From: Pseudomonas sp. CBZ-4
GTDB lineage: Bacteria > Pseudomonadota > Gammaproteobacteria > Pseudomonadales > Pseudomonadaceae
Reading direction: 5' to 3'
Length of the DNA stretch: 50,662 bases
Assembly: GCF_000346755.1 (NCBI RefSeq)
Contig: NZ_ANNV01000153.1
Span: 1-50,662, forward strand
In this document: one piece after another, positions 43,232 to 50,662 of the stretch
Layout: every line of letters starts with the position of its first letter
Numbering within the stretch: position 1 is the stretch's first letter
Translations under genes and position numbers: made by a program
The notes under the pieces: generated by a model
What the model was told of the DNA's origin: nothing
Database searches by the model: none
What the model saw: only the letters and a program-made list of their open reading frames with translations

Positions 43232-43395
43232 GTTCTCAGGGCGGGGTGCAATTCCCCACCGGCGGTAATTACACGCAATGTGTATAGCCCGCGAGCGCTT
43301 GGCGCCTCGAACTGCTCACGCGGGACGGCGCCAAGGTCAGCAGACCCGGTGTGATCCCGGGGCCGACGGTCATAGTCCGGATGAAGAGAGAACGG
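43232..43395 (+). ncRNA. FMN riboswitch (RFN element)
   Basis: The conserved blocks are present in order: GTTCTCAGGGCGGGG at 43232, AATTCCCCACCGGCGGTAA at 43250, GCCCGCGAGCGC at 43287, CGGTGTGATCCCGGGGCCGACGGT at 43349 and ATAGTCCGGATGAAGAGAGAAC at the 3' end. It lies 91 bp upstream of a lumazine synthase gene and senses FMN to switch it off. Confidence 0.95.
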
Positions 43396-43455
43396 GATTG
43401 GCACCTAAGGGCCGCTCGTCTTGCGTACCCTTAAATCCCATTCGATTCATATCGC

Positions 43456-43476
43456 CCTGTTTTTTTCTTAAACAGG
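43456..43476 (+). promoter_or_regulatory. SD-sequestering hairpin of the riboswitch
   Basis: CCTGTTT (43456-43462) pairs with AAACAGG (43470-43476), the latter overlapping the Shine-Dalgarno AGGAG (43474-43478) 8 nt before the ATG. This suggests translational control as the expression platform. Confidence 0.5.
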
Positions 43477-43485
43477 AGTCAGAAC

Positions 43486-43995
43486 ATGCAACCCACCGCA
43501 ATCGACAGCAAAAGCAAAAACCATCACGGCGAGCGCGTCGCGTTTATCCAGGCCTGCTGGCACAAGGATATTGTCGACCAATCGCGCAAAGGCTTCCTCG
43601 CCGAAATGATCGCCCAGGGCTACCAGGAATCGGACATCGATTTCTTCGAAGTCGGCGGTGCCTTTGAAATGCCCCTGCACGCCAAGCTGCTGGCCAAGAC
43701 CGGCCGCTACGCCGGTATCGTTGCCGCCGCGCTGGTGGTGGACGGCGGCATCTACCGCCACGAGTTCGTGGCGCAGTCGGTGGTCAGCGGCCTGATGCAG
43801 GTGCAGCTGGAAACCGAAGTGCCGGTGTTCTCGGTGTCGCTGACGCCGCATCACTTCCATGCGGGCAGCGAGCACCACACCTTCTTCTACGAGCACTTCG
43901 TGCACAAGGGCCAGGAAGCGGCACGCACCTGCGCCGACACCCTGCACAAGGTCCGCGCGATCCGCCGCAGCGAGCCGCGTGCCGTAGCGGTCTAA
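43486..43995 (+). CDS. ribH2: 6,7-dimethyl-8-ribityllumazine synthase, type II
   Basis: A 169-aa enzyme that makes the riboflavin precursor lumazine. Type II (RibH2-like) features are FIQACWHKDIVDQSRKGF near 20, FFEVGGAFEMPLHAKLLA near 54 and GGIYRHEFVAQSVVSGLMQVQLETEVPVFSVSLTPHHFH (about 87-125). Its riboswitch and solitary position differ from the rib biosynthesis operon, where pseudomonads carry the main ribH. The conserved His (HHF) in the active site is kept. Type II enzymes form decamers in other bacteria. Confidence 0.88.
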   Translation: MQPTAIDSKSKNHHGERVAFIQACWHKDIVDQSRKGFLAEMIAQGYQESDIDFFEVGGAFEMPLHAKLLAKTGRYAGIVAAALVVDGGIYRHEFVAQSVVSGLMQVQLETEVPVFSVSLTPHHFHAGSEHHTFFYEHFVHKGQEAARTCADTLHKVRAIRRSEPRAVAV

Positions 43996-44013
43996 GCCAC
44001 ACTGCAAAACAAA

Positions 44014-44102
44014 TGTGGGAGCGGGCTTGCCCGCGATAGCGGTGGGTCAGTCACAGCATTGTTGACTGACACTCCGTAATCGCGGGCAAGCCCGCTCCCA
44101 CA
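44014..44102. repeat. Inverted REP pair (C/G-core subtype)
   Basis: Two copies of TGTGGGAGC-GGGCTTGCCCGCGAT, 44014-44037 and 44079-44102, in opposite orientation. The core differs from the T/A subtype of the left part of the window. It lies between convergent ribH2 and astE. Confidence 0.85.
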
Positions 44103-44126
44103 CAGGACTGCGTTAAACCTTAAGCA

Positions 44127-45131
44127 CTAGGCCAACCCGGCATCCGTGGTCGGCACAATCAGGATCCCCGCCCGCAAACCATTCTTCACCTTCGGGTTCG
44201 GGAAGATGATGCGCGCGCCCTCCTCCTCGATCACCCAACGGGTCTTGGCCACGTCTTCGGCCAGCAGATAGCCCTTCTCCAACTCCGAAAAGTTTTCCAC
44301 ATCCGCTGGCAAGTGCAGCAGGAACGCATCGCTGTGCTTGATCACTTCCCGCGCCACGGCGAACAGTTTCAGGCCGTCGAGGCTGTCGGTTGCAGGTTCG
44401 GTGCCTTCGATCATCTGCTTCAAGCGGGTTTCCAGGCGTGACACGTCCACCCCCTGGTTCTGCCCGAACGGCCGCGCCTTGCCCAATTCCAGGGTGAAGG
44501 CCTCGGCGTCGAGTTGCTCGTAGGTAAAGGCGGTGAAGGTGATGGAAGTCTTGTTCTGCAACAGCACCGCTTCCATGCCGGCGGCACGCAGGCGCTCCAG
44601 TTCGCGACGGGAATGCTGGCGCCCGGCTTTCCACGGGTACAAGGCGAACTGCTCGATCTTCGAACCGCGAATCGCGGTGTGCAGGTCGTAATGCAGGCGC
44701 GCTCGGTCGGGCAGGCTGAAAAAACTGCGAGCCAGTTGCTCCAGCTCGGCGGCACGCATGGCCTCCGGGCCGATGTTTTGTTCGTGACGGCCATTGAACA
44801 GCCGGTTGACGTCCAGTTCCAGGTAACGCTCACCGCGACGCATGGCTTCGGGGTTGCCGAACAGGAACAGAATACGGTTGCGGGGCTTGATCTCCCCACG
44901 GGCAATGCCATGCAACAGGCGGTCGAGCAGTTCGATCGGCGCCGTTTCGTTGCCATGGATGCCGGACGACAGCAGCAGGTCGCTGCCGTCGTCTCGGCCC
45001 TGCGGTGGGCGCACTTCCAGCGCGCCCTCGCTGAGCCAGCGCATCTGCACGCCGTCGACAGTCAGTTGAATTTTTTGCGCCGGTTCGCGACCGGCGAGGG
45101 TCAGTTCAAGCAGTTTGCCGAGGGCGAGCAT
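44127..45131 (-). CDS. astE: Succinylglutamate desuccinylase
   Basis: A 334-aa zinc hydrolase that releases succinate and glutamate in the last step of the arginine succinyltransferase pathway. The metal-binding motif GIHGNETAPIELL (about 58-70; His and Glu) and the later His in YDLHTAIRGS (about 150) are visible. ELGKARPFGQNQG follows near 218. It is the last gene of the aru/ast operon, 12 bp after the DUF gene. Confidence 0.94.
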   Translation of the reverse strand: MLALGKLLELTLAGREPAQKIQLTVDGVQMRWLSEGALEVRPPQGRDDGSDLLLSSGIHGNETAPIELLDRLLHGIARGEIKPRNRILFLFGNPEAMRRGERYLELDVNRLFNGRHEQNIGPEAMRAAELEQLARSFFSLPDRARLHYDLHTAIRGSKIEQFALYPWKAGRQHSRRELERLRAAGMEAVLLQNKTSITFTAFTYEQLDAEAFTLELGKARPFGQNQGVDVSRLETRLKQMIEGTEPATDSLDGLKLFAVAREVIKHSDAFLLHLPADVENFSELEKGYLLAEDVAKTRWVIEEEGARIIFPNPKVKNGLRAGILIVPTTDAGLA

Positions 45132-45143
45132 AAGCAGCTTCTC

Positions 45144-45434
45144 TTAGTGGTTGCAGCCTGGACCGTGGACGTGATCGTCGTCGTCACCTTCAACGTCAGC
45201 CGGTTCCATTTCCAGTTGCAGGCTCATCAGGTTGGTGGCCAATGGGCGCATCAGCAGGTTGGCGTATTCAGCATCGCCTTCTTCCACGTCCACGCCGATC
45301 AGCAGTTGGCCACGGCCGTCGTGCTGGATCCAGATTTCCTTGCCCTGCCACACCACGGCGACGCGGGTGCAGGAGGTTTCCAGCTGGGTGCCGTCGGTGT
45401 CTTCAAGAATCAGTTTCAGGGTGTCGGTGGTCAT
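45144..45434 (-). CDS. Conserved small acidic protein of the aru operon
   Basis: A 96-aa acidic protein ending in a Asp/His-rich tail (DDDDHVHGPGCNH) with a possible metal-binding HVHGPGCNH. The rest is beta-rich (TLKLILEDTDGTQLETSCTRVAVVWQGKEIWIQHDGRGQLLIGVD). The same gene sits between astB and astE in P. aeruginosa, where it has been carelessly labelled topoisomerase II; I see no such domain. Function unknown; retention in the operon suggests a link to arginine catabolism. Confidence 0.85.
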   Translation of the reverse strand: MTTDTLKLILEDTDGTQLETSCTRVAVVWQGKEIWIQHDGRGQLLIGVDVEEGDAEYANLLMRPLATNLMSLQLEMEPADVEGDDDDHVHGPGCNH

Positions 45435-45459
45435 ATATATAACTCTCAGCCGTGCGGCG

Positions 45460-46806
45460 TTAATTGATCTGGAAAGGATAAACCGCGCCCAGTTTAAGGA
45501 TTTGCGTCAGTTCATCCAGTGCCGTCCGGCATTCAAGCAACAACTGCGGGTCAGCCAGGTCGCTTTCGCGCAAGCTGTCGCGGTAGTGCTTGCCTACCCA
45601 CTGGGTCAGTGTTTCGTACAACGGCGCGGTCATGATAACCCCTGGATTCACCGCCGCCAGTTCCGTTTCGTTCAACGCCACGCGCAAACGCAGGCACGCC
45701 GGGCCACCGCCGTTCTGCATGCTTTGCTTGAGGTCGAAGACTTTGACTTCACGGATCAGCCCGCCCGACGCAGTCAGGCCTTGCAGGTACTGCCACACGC
45801 GTTCGTTGGCGCGGCATTCTTCCGGCACGATCAGCAGCATCGAGCCGTCGGCGCGAGTCAGCAACTGGCTGTTGAACAGGTAGGAACGCACCGCGTCCTC
45901 GACACTGACCAGGGCACGGGGCACGCAGACGGACTGGAAGTTGCCGCCCAGTTTGCCCAACTTGGCTTGCAGCTCAGCGAGCATCTGTTCGGTATTGAGG
46001 AACGCATCCTCGTGATAGAACAGCACTTCGCCATTGCCCACCGCGATCACGTCGTTGTGGAACACACCGGCATCGATCACCGCCGGGTTCTGCTGGGCGT
46101 AGACCACGCCGTGGTCCTTCAGGCCGTGCAAGCGCGCAACCGCCTGGGACGCTTCAAGCGTCTGGCGCGCCGGGTACTTTTGCGGCGCCGGGAAGCGGCT
46201 GTCGAACGCACTGCGGCCGAACACAAAAAACTCCACGCCCGCGTCACCGTACTCACGGCAGAAACGCGTGTGGTTGGCCGCGCCTTCATCACCGAACTGC
46301 GCCACCGCCGGCAACGCGGCGTGGTGGGCGAAGTGCTTGGCGTCGGCAAACATCGCCCCCAGCACGCGGCTGGTGGTCGGGTGTTCGATGCTGCGGTGGT
46401 ATTTGCAGTTCAGGTTGGCGGCGGTGAAGTGCACGCGGCCGTCGGCGGTGTCGGCGCTTGGGCTGACCGTGGCGGCGTTGGCCACCCACATGCTCGATGC
46501 CGAGCAGCTGGCGACCAGCAATGGCATGGCGTCCTTGGCGGCTTGCTGGATCACCTGGGCGTCGCTGCCGCTGAAGCCGAGGCTGCGCAAGGCGGCGACG
46601 TCGGGACGTTCCTGTGGTGCGAGCACGCCCTGGGCAAAGCCCATGTCCATCAGGGCCTTCATTTTTTGCAGGCCCTGCAACGCCGCTTCCTTGGGGTTGG
46701 AATGCTGCTGGCTGTTGCTCTGGGACGCGACGTTGCCAAAGGACAAACCGCCGTAGTTATGGGTCGGCCCCACTAGACCGTCAAAATTGACTTCATAGGA
46801 TTTCAT
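45460..46806 (-). CDS. astB: N-succinylarginine dihydrolase
   Basis: A 448-aa enzyme that splits N-succinylarginine to succinylornithine, CO2 and ammonia. It has the start MKSYEVNFDGLVGPTHNYGGLSFGN, and the catalytic Cys in the C-terminal MQNGGGPACLRLRVAL with nearby His in FHNDVIAVGN. The ATG has GGAG upstream; the ORF extends 52 codons more into a REP, which I reject. The gap to the upstream astD is 174 bp and carries an inverted REP pair. Confidence 0.95.
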   Translation of the reverse strand: MKSYEVNFDGLVGPTHNYGGLSFGNVASQSNSQQHSNPKEAALQGLQKMKALMDMGFAQGVLAPQERPDVAALRSLGFSGSDAQVIQQAAKDAMPLLVASCSASSMWVANAATVSPSADTADGRVHFTAANLNCKYHRSIEHPTTSRVLGAMFADAKHFAHHAALPAVAQFGDEGAANHTRFCREYGDAGVEFFVFGRSAFDSRFPAPQKYPARQTLEASQAVARLHGLKDHGVVYAQQNPAVIDAGVFHNDVIAVGNGEVLFYHEDAFLNTEQMLAELQAKLGKLGGNFQSVCVPRALVSVEDAVRSYLFNSQLLTRADGSMLLIVPEECRANERVWQYLQGLTASGGLIREVKVFDLKQSMQNGGGPACLRLRVALNETELAAVNPGVIMTAPLYETLTQWVGKHYRDSLRESDLADPQLLLECRTALDELTQILKLGAVYPFQIN

Positions 46807-46876
46807 CGGCGAGGCTCCACGAACATCTGTTTTTATAGGCATTAATTGCAGGTCTATATCTGTAAACCCGATCAAC

Positions 46877-46963
46877 TGTGGGAGCTGGCTTGCCTGCGAT
46901 GGCATCACCTCGGTGTACCTGAAAGACCGAGTCGCCTGTATCGCAGGCAAGCCAGCTCCCACA
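46877..46963. repeat. Inverted REP pair inside the aru operon
   Basis: Two T/A-core copies (46877-46900 and 46940-46963) with a 39-nt spacer, between astD and astB. A REP stem between cotranscribed genes can stabilise or segment mRNA. Confidence 0.85.
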
Positions 46964-46980
46964 CAAGCCTGCTTCCACCT

Positions 46981-48447
46981 TTAGTTCAGCGTAATACCTG
47001 GGGTCAGCGTGGCTGGCACCACCAGGCTCGGGGTCTCCAACGACGCCACCGGATACGCACAATAATCCGCCGCGTAATACGCACTGGCACGATGATTCCC
47101 CGAGGCCCCGACCCCACCAAACGGCGCAGTACTCGCGGCGCCCGTCAGCTGTTTGTTCCAGTTGACGATCCCCGCGCGGCTTTCCAGCCAGAACTGCTGG
47201 TAACGCGCTTCGGAGTCCGACAACAAGCCAGCGGCCAGGCCGTACTGGGTGTTGTTGGCCTCGGCAATCGCGCCTGCAAAATCAGCGTAGCGAATCACTT
47301 GCAACAGCGGGCCGAACAGTTCTTCGTCTTCGCGCTCGGTCACGCCGGTCACATCGATAATGCCGGGCGTCAGCAGCGCGGCCTGATCCTGCGGCTGGGT
47401 CATTTCCAGCAGCGCCACGGCGCCGTTGGCGAGCATCAATTCCTGGGCCTCCATCAACGCTTTGGCAGCCGCCAGGGAAATCACCGAGCCCATGAACGGC
47501 GCCGGTTGCTGGTCGAATGCGCCCACTTCGATAGTCGCGCTGACTGCCACCAGGCGCGCCAACAACGCATCGCCCCACGCGCCTTCCGGCACCAGCAGGC
47601 GACGGGCACAGGTGCAACGCTGGCCGGCGGAGATAAACGCCGACTGGATAATGGTGTAGACCGCCGCATCCACGTCGGCCACTTCATCCACCACCAGCGG
47701 GTTGTTGCCGCCCATTTCCAGGGCGAGGATCTTGTCCGGGCGCCCGGAGAATTGCTGGTGCAGATGATTGCCGGTGCGGCTGGAACCGGTGAAGAACAAC
47801 CCGTCGATCCCAGGATTCGCCGCCAACGCGATGCCGGTTTCCCGCGCGCCTTGCAGCAGGTTCAACACGCCCGCCGGCAAACCGGCTTCGATCCAGCATT
47901 GCACGGTCAGCTCGGCGACTTTCGGCGTCAGCTCGCTCGGCTTGAACAGCACGGTATTGCCCGCCAGCAGCGCCGGGACGATATGCCCGTTGGGCAAATG
48001 GCCGGGGAAGTTGTACGGGCCAAACACCGCCACCACGCCGTGGGGCTTGTGGCGCAGCACGGCGGTGGCGTCGCCCAGGGGGCCGCTCTTCTCGCCGGTA
48101 CGCTCGCGGTAGCTTTGCACCGAGATGGCGATCTTGTTGGCCATGCTGGTGACTTCGGTGGCCGACTCCCACAGCGGCTTGCCGGTTTCCTCACCGATGC
48201 AGCGAGCGATTTCATCGGCGCGTTGTTTCAGGGTGGCGGCGAAGGTTTCCAACACACCGATGCGCTCTTCCAGCGAACGCTTGGCCCAGGCCGGGAACGC
48301 CTGGCGTGCAGCCTGCACGGCGGACTCAACCTGCTCGGCGGTGGCGCCATTGCCGGCCCACAGCACGTGCTGGGTCACCGGGTTGCGCGATTCAAACAGC
48401 TCACCCTGGCCCGCCAGCCAGCTACCTGCGATATACAGCGAATTCAT
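46981..48447 (-). CDS. astD: Succinylglutamate-semialdehyde dehydrogenase
   Basis: A 488-aa NAD-dependent aldehyde dehydrogenase. It has the NAD site FTGSSRTGNHLHQQFSG, LEMGGNNPLVV with the general-base Glu, and the catalytic Cys in AGQRCTCARRLLVPEG. It carries out the fourth step of the pathway. Its ATG overlaps the stop of the upstream gene by 1 bp (TAATG), so the two are coupled. Confidence 0.95.
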   Translation of the reverse strand: MNSLYIAGSWLAGQGELFESRNPVTQHVLWAGNGATAEQVESAVQAARQAFPAWAKRSLEERIGVLETFAATLKQRADEIARCIGEETGKPLWESATEVTSMANKIAISVQSYRERTGEKSGPLGDATAVLRHKPHGVVAVFGPYNFPGHLPNGHIVPALLAGNTVLFKPSELTPKVAELTVQCWIEAGLPAGVLNLLQGARETGIALAANPGIDGLFFTGSSRTGNHLHQQFSGRPDKILALEMGGNNPLVVDEVADVDAAVYTIIQSAFISAGQRCTCARRLLVPEGAWGDALLARLVAVSATIEVGAFDQQPAPFMGSVISLAAAKALMEAQELMLANGAVALLEMTQPQDQAALLTPGIIDVTGVTEREDEELFGPLLQVIRYADFAGAIAEANNTQYGLAAGLLSDSEARYQQFWLESRAGIVNWNKQLTGAASTAPFGGVGASGNHRASAYYAADYCAYPVASLETPSLVVPATLTPGITLN

Positions 48448-49472
48448 TATTTCGACTCCCGAGCAGCAGACAACGGAACAGCACGCACTTGATCACCCAC
48501 CACCAGTTGCAGGCGCTTGGCGGTCAGCGGATCGACCACCAGCGTGCCTGCCGCCAGACGGGCTGGAGCGGCCGTGATGCGGCACTCCTCGCGCTTGCGG
48601 TTATGGATCAGGAACGGCGTGGCATCGTCCCCCGGCGTGCCGATGGCCAGCACCAGCGATTGGCTGTCGCGCACCGCACGGATCTTGCTGGTTTCACACT
48701 CCACCGCCGGGCCCGCGTCAAAGATATCGACGTAGCCCTGGTAGCTGAAACCTTCGCTCTTGAGCATGCTCAGCGCCGGTTCGGTGTCCGGGTGGACCTT
48801 GCCGATCACGTTGCGCGCATCCTCGGACAGGAAGCAGCTGTACAGCGGGAACTTCGGCATCAGCTCGGCGATAAACGCCTTGTTGCCCACGCCGGTGAGG
48901 TAATCCGCCTGGCTGAATTCCATCTTGAAGAAGTGCCGGCCCAGGCTTTCCCAGAACGGCGAACGCCCGGCGTCGTTGGACACCCCGCGCATCTCGGCGA
49001 TGATCTTGTTGCCGAACAACTGCGGGAACTCGGCGATAAACAACATGCGCGCCTTGGCCAGCATGCGGCCGTTGAGGCCGGTGCGGTAATCGGCGTGCAG
49101 GAACAACGAGCACAGCTCGGAGTTGCCGGTGAGGTCGTTGGCCAAAAACAGCGTAGGGATTTCGCGGTAGATATTCAGTTCCTGGGAGGCGCTGACTGTC
49201 AGGCCGACCCGGAAGTTGTACCAAGGCTCGCGCAGGCCGACGGCGCCCGCAATGGCGGAAATGCCCACCACACGGCCTTCGTCGTTTTCCAGCACGAACA
49301 GGTAGTCTGCATCGCCGCGCCCGGCTTCGCCGCGAAAGGTTTTCTCGGCCCAGCCAACCCGGTGAGTCAGGCGCTCTTCGTTGGCCGGCAAGGTGGTGAG
49401 GCCGGTGCCGGTGCTGCGCGCCAGGTCAATCAGGGCCGGTAAATCGCTGCTGCGTACGGGACGAACGATCAT
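48447..49472 (-). CDS. aruG: Arginine/ornithine N-succinyltransferase, beta subunit
   Basis: A 341-aa subunit of the enzyme that transfers succinyl from succinyl-CoA to arginine and ornithine. The N-terminal GNAT-like start MIVRPVRSSDLPALIDLARSTGTGLTTLP and the C-terminal FDAGPAVECETSKIRAV match the AstA family. Its paralogue is encoded immediately upstream; heteromeric AruFG is the pseudomonad form, in contrast to single AstA in E. coli. Gap to aruF is 51 bp. Confidence 0.93.
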   Translation of the reverse strand: MIVRPVRSSDLPALIDLARSTGTGLTTLPANEERLTHRVGWAEKTFRGEAGRGDADYLFVLENDEGRVVGISAIAGAVGLREPWYNFRVGLTVSASQELNIYREIPTLFLANDLTGNSELCSLFLHADYRTGLNGRMLAKARMLFIAEFPQLFGNKIIAEMRGVSNDAGRSPFWESLGRHFFKMEFSQADYLTGVGNKAFIAELMPKFPLYSCFLSEDARNVIGKVHPDTEPALSMLKSEGFSYQGYVDIFDAGPAVECETSKIRAVRDSQSLVLAIGTPGDDATPFLIHNRKREECRITAAPARLAAGTLVVDPLTAKRLQLVVGDQVRAVPLSAARESK

Positions 49473-49523
49473 GCTATCTCCTCAGACGGGCCGCCCGCTA
49501 AAGGCCACCCGCGAAACTCTGTG

Positions 49524-50543
49524 TTAAACCGCAACCAAACGCACGCTGGCGCCTTCGCCGACACCCAGCGCTTCCGCTGCGGCCAGATCCAGGGTCACCG
49601 GTTTGCCGGGCGCGTAGTCCAGTTCCAGCAGCACCGCGCGGTAATCCTGCAACGACGCATTGCTCACCAGGTACTGGCGGCCGACACCCTTGACCATCTC
49701 GCCGATCTTCACCGGCACCACGCGGCTCTGGGCAATCGAGCGAATGCCCGAGACCCGTGCATGCAGCGTCGGGCCACCGTCGAAGATGTCGATGTAATGG
49801 TCGGTCTCGAAGCCTTCGCGCATCAGGATGTCGAAGGTGATCTGCGCACGCGGGTGCACCTGGCCCATCGCCTCTTGGGCTTCGTCGGGCAGCAGTGGCA
49901 CGTAGATCGGGTAGTGCGGCATCAGTTCGGCGAGGAAGGTACGGCTTTTCAGCCCGCACAGGCGCTCGGCCGCGGCGTAGTTGAGGTCGAAGAAGTTGCG
50001 GCCGATGGCGTCCCAGAACGGCGAGTCACCGTTCTCGTCGCTGTAGCCGACGATCTCGGTCACCACCGAGTCGGCAAAGCGCTCGGGGTGGCTGGCGACG
50101 AACAGCAGGCGGCCACGGGAATTGAGTTCCGACCACGGCGAACCGACCAGCTCGGGCACCACATAGAAGCTGGTGAGCAGGCTGTTGCCGGTGAGGTCGT
50201 GGCACTGGGAAAGCACGTGGATCTTGTTGTGGATCTTCAGCTCGCGGGAGGCGTGCACGAAGGTCTCGTTACGAAAACTGTAGAAGGGTTCCGAATAGCC
50301 GGCCGACGCGACAATGGCCGAGCAACCGGCGAGCTTGCCGGTCTCGGTGTCTTCGAGCACGAAGAAATAGCTTTCTTCACCGTTGAAACTCACCTCGGCC
50401 GCGAAGGACGCTTCGCTGGCGGCGATCTTGTCGCTGAGGCGTTCGACATCATCCGGCAAGGAGGTGACACCAATCGGGCTGTCCGCAGCCAGACGCTGTA
50501 CCTCGCCCAGATCAGCCATTTGCGCGGGGCGCATCACCAGCAT
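49524..50543 (-). CDS. aruF: Arginine/ornithine N-succinyltransferase, alpha subunit
   Basis: A 339-aa AstA-family subunit. The start MLVMRPAQMADLGEVQRLAADSPIGVTSLPDD has AAGGAG upstream, and the frame beyond it enters a REP-bearing gap. FDGGPTLHARVSGIRSIAQSR near 250 is the counterpart of FDAGPAVECETSKIRAV in AruG. With AruG it forms the first enzyme of the pathway. In other pseudomonads the operon begins with aruC (succinylornithine transaminase) and answers to ArgR; both the gene and the promoter would lie beyond the right edge. Confidence 0.94.
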   Translation of the reverse strand: MLVMRPAQMADLGEVQRLAADSPIGVTSLPDDVERLSDKIAASEASFAAEVSFNGEESYFFVLEDTETGKLAGCSAIVASAGYSEPFYSFRNETFVHASRELKIHNKIHVLSQCHDLTGNSLLTSFYVVPELVGSPWSELNSRGRLLFVASHPERFADSVVTEIVGYSDENGDSPFWDAIGRNFFDLNYAAAERLCGLKSRTFLAELMPHYPIYVPLLPDEAQEAMGQVHPRAQITFDILMREGFETDHYIDIFDGGPTLHARVSGIRSIAQSRVVPVKIGEMVKGVGRQYLVSNASLQDYRAVLLELDYAPGKPVTLDLAAAEALGVGEGASVRLVAV

Positions 50544-50618
50544 GGTGTCACTCCTTAACTCGAAAAACTCATAGAGGGAAAAATGCCGGACACGGAATTT
50601 GGATTCACATAAATCCAA

Positions 50619-50642
50619 TGTGGGAGCGGGCTTGCCCGCGAT
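50619..50642 (+). repeat. REP copy (C/G-core subtype)
   Basis: One 24-bp copy, GTGGGAGC-GGGCTTGCCCGCGAT, in the gap upstream of aruF near the right edge. A partner beyond the edge is likely but not visible. Confidence 0.75.
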
Positions 50643-50662
50643 AGCAGTCTGTCAGTTGATGA

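Overview
The window is chromosome of a Pseudomonas of the fluorescens group. The support is high-GC coding sequence, gene sets with close Pseudomonas relatives (phoP/phoQ, pcpS, nrdA with two ATP cones, amrZ, rsmA, the aru/ast arginine succinyltransferase operon) and many copies of the REP palindrome that carries GTGGGAGC and GCCTGCGAT or GCCCGCGAT.

Layout. 0-10 kb: an xdhC/mocA-type molybdenum-enzyme maturation pair; dctA facing an AraC-type regulator across a rich regulatory gap; a phoPQ operon led by a small secreted protein; the phosphopantetheinyl transferase gene pcpS; an RstAB-like two-component system. 10.1-13.7 kb: nrdA, with DnaA-box and NrdR-box-like sites upstream but no nrdB after it. 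13.7-14.8 kb: a lone secreted or effector-like gene with possible Cys/His catalytic residues. 15-22.8 kb: flagellar and chemotaxis genes (flgBCDE, cheR, cheV facing flgA, flgM, flgN and the PilZ brake flgZ), with readable sigma-54 and sigma-28 promoters. 22.8-24.2 kb: an MFS transporter. 24.5-33.7 kb: a 9.15-kb integrated element in a tRNA-Arg(CCT) gene. 33.7-37.5 kb: two small membrane-protein genes behind a sigma-54 promoter, amrZ, mgtE and three tRNAs. 37.5-44 kb: rsmA, lysC, alaS, ltaE and an FMN-riboswitch-controlled second lumazine synthase. 44-50.6 kb: aruF-aruG-astD-astB-(DUF)-astE, the arginine succinyltransferase pathway; the usual first gene, aruC, would lie beyond the right edge.

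The most unusual region is the element. It is bounded by a 49-bp duplication of the tRNA-Arg 3' half and has a near-identical 21-bp repeat inside each end (probable integrase arm sites). It encodes a tyrosine integrase, an AlpA-type regulator, a TOPRIM-helicase replication protein of about 1175 aa and a protein whose layout resembles an HK97-fold major capsid protein, followed by small unknown genes. No portal, terminase, protease or tail gene is visible. It looks like a minimal phage satellite that brings its own replication and possibly its own shell protein. The tRNA terminator has been left on the far side of the insert, 9.15 kb from its gene.

Gene starts were chosen by start codon, Shine-Dalgarno and family alignment from memory; no database search was run.
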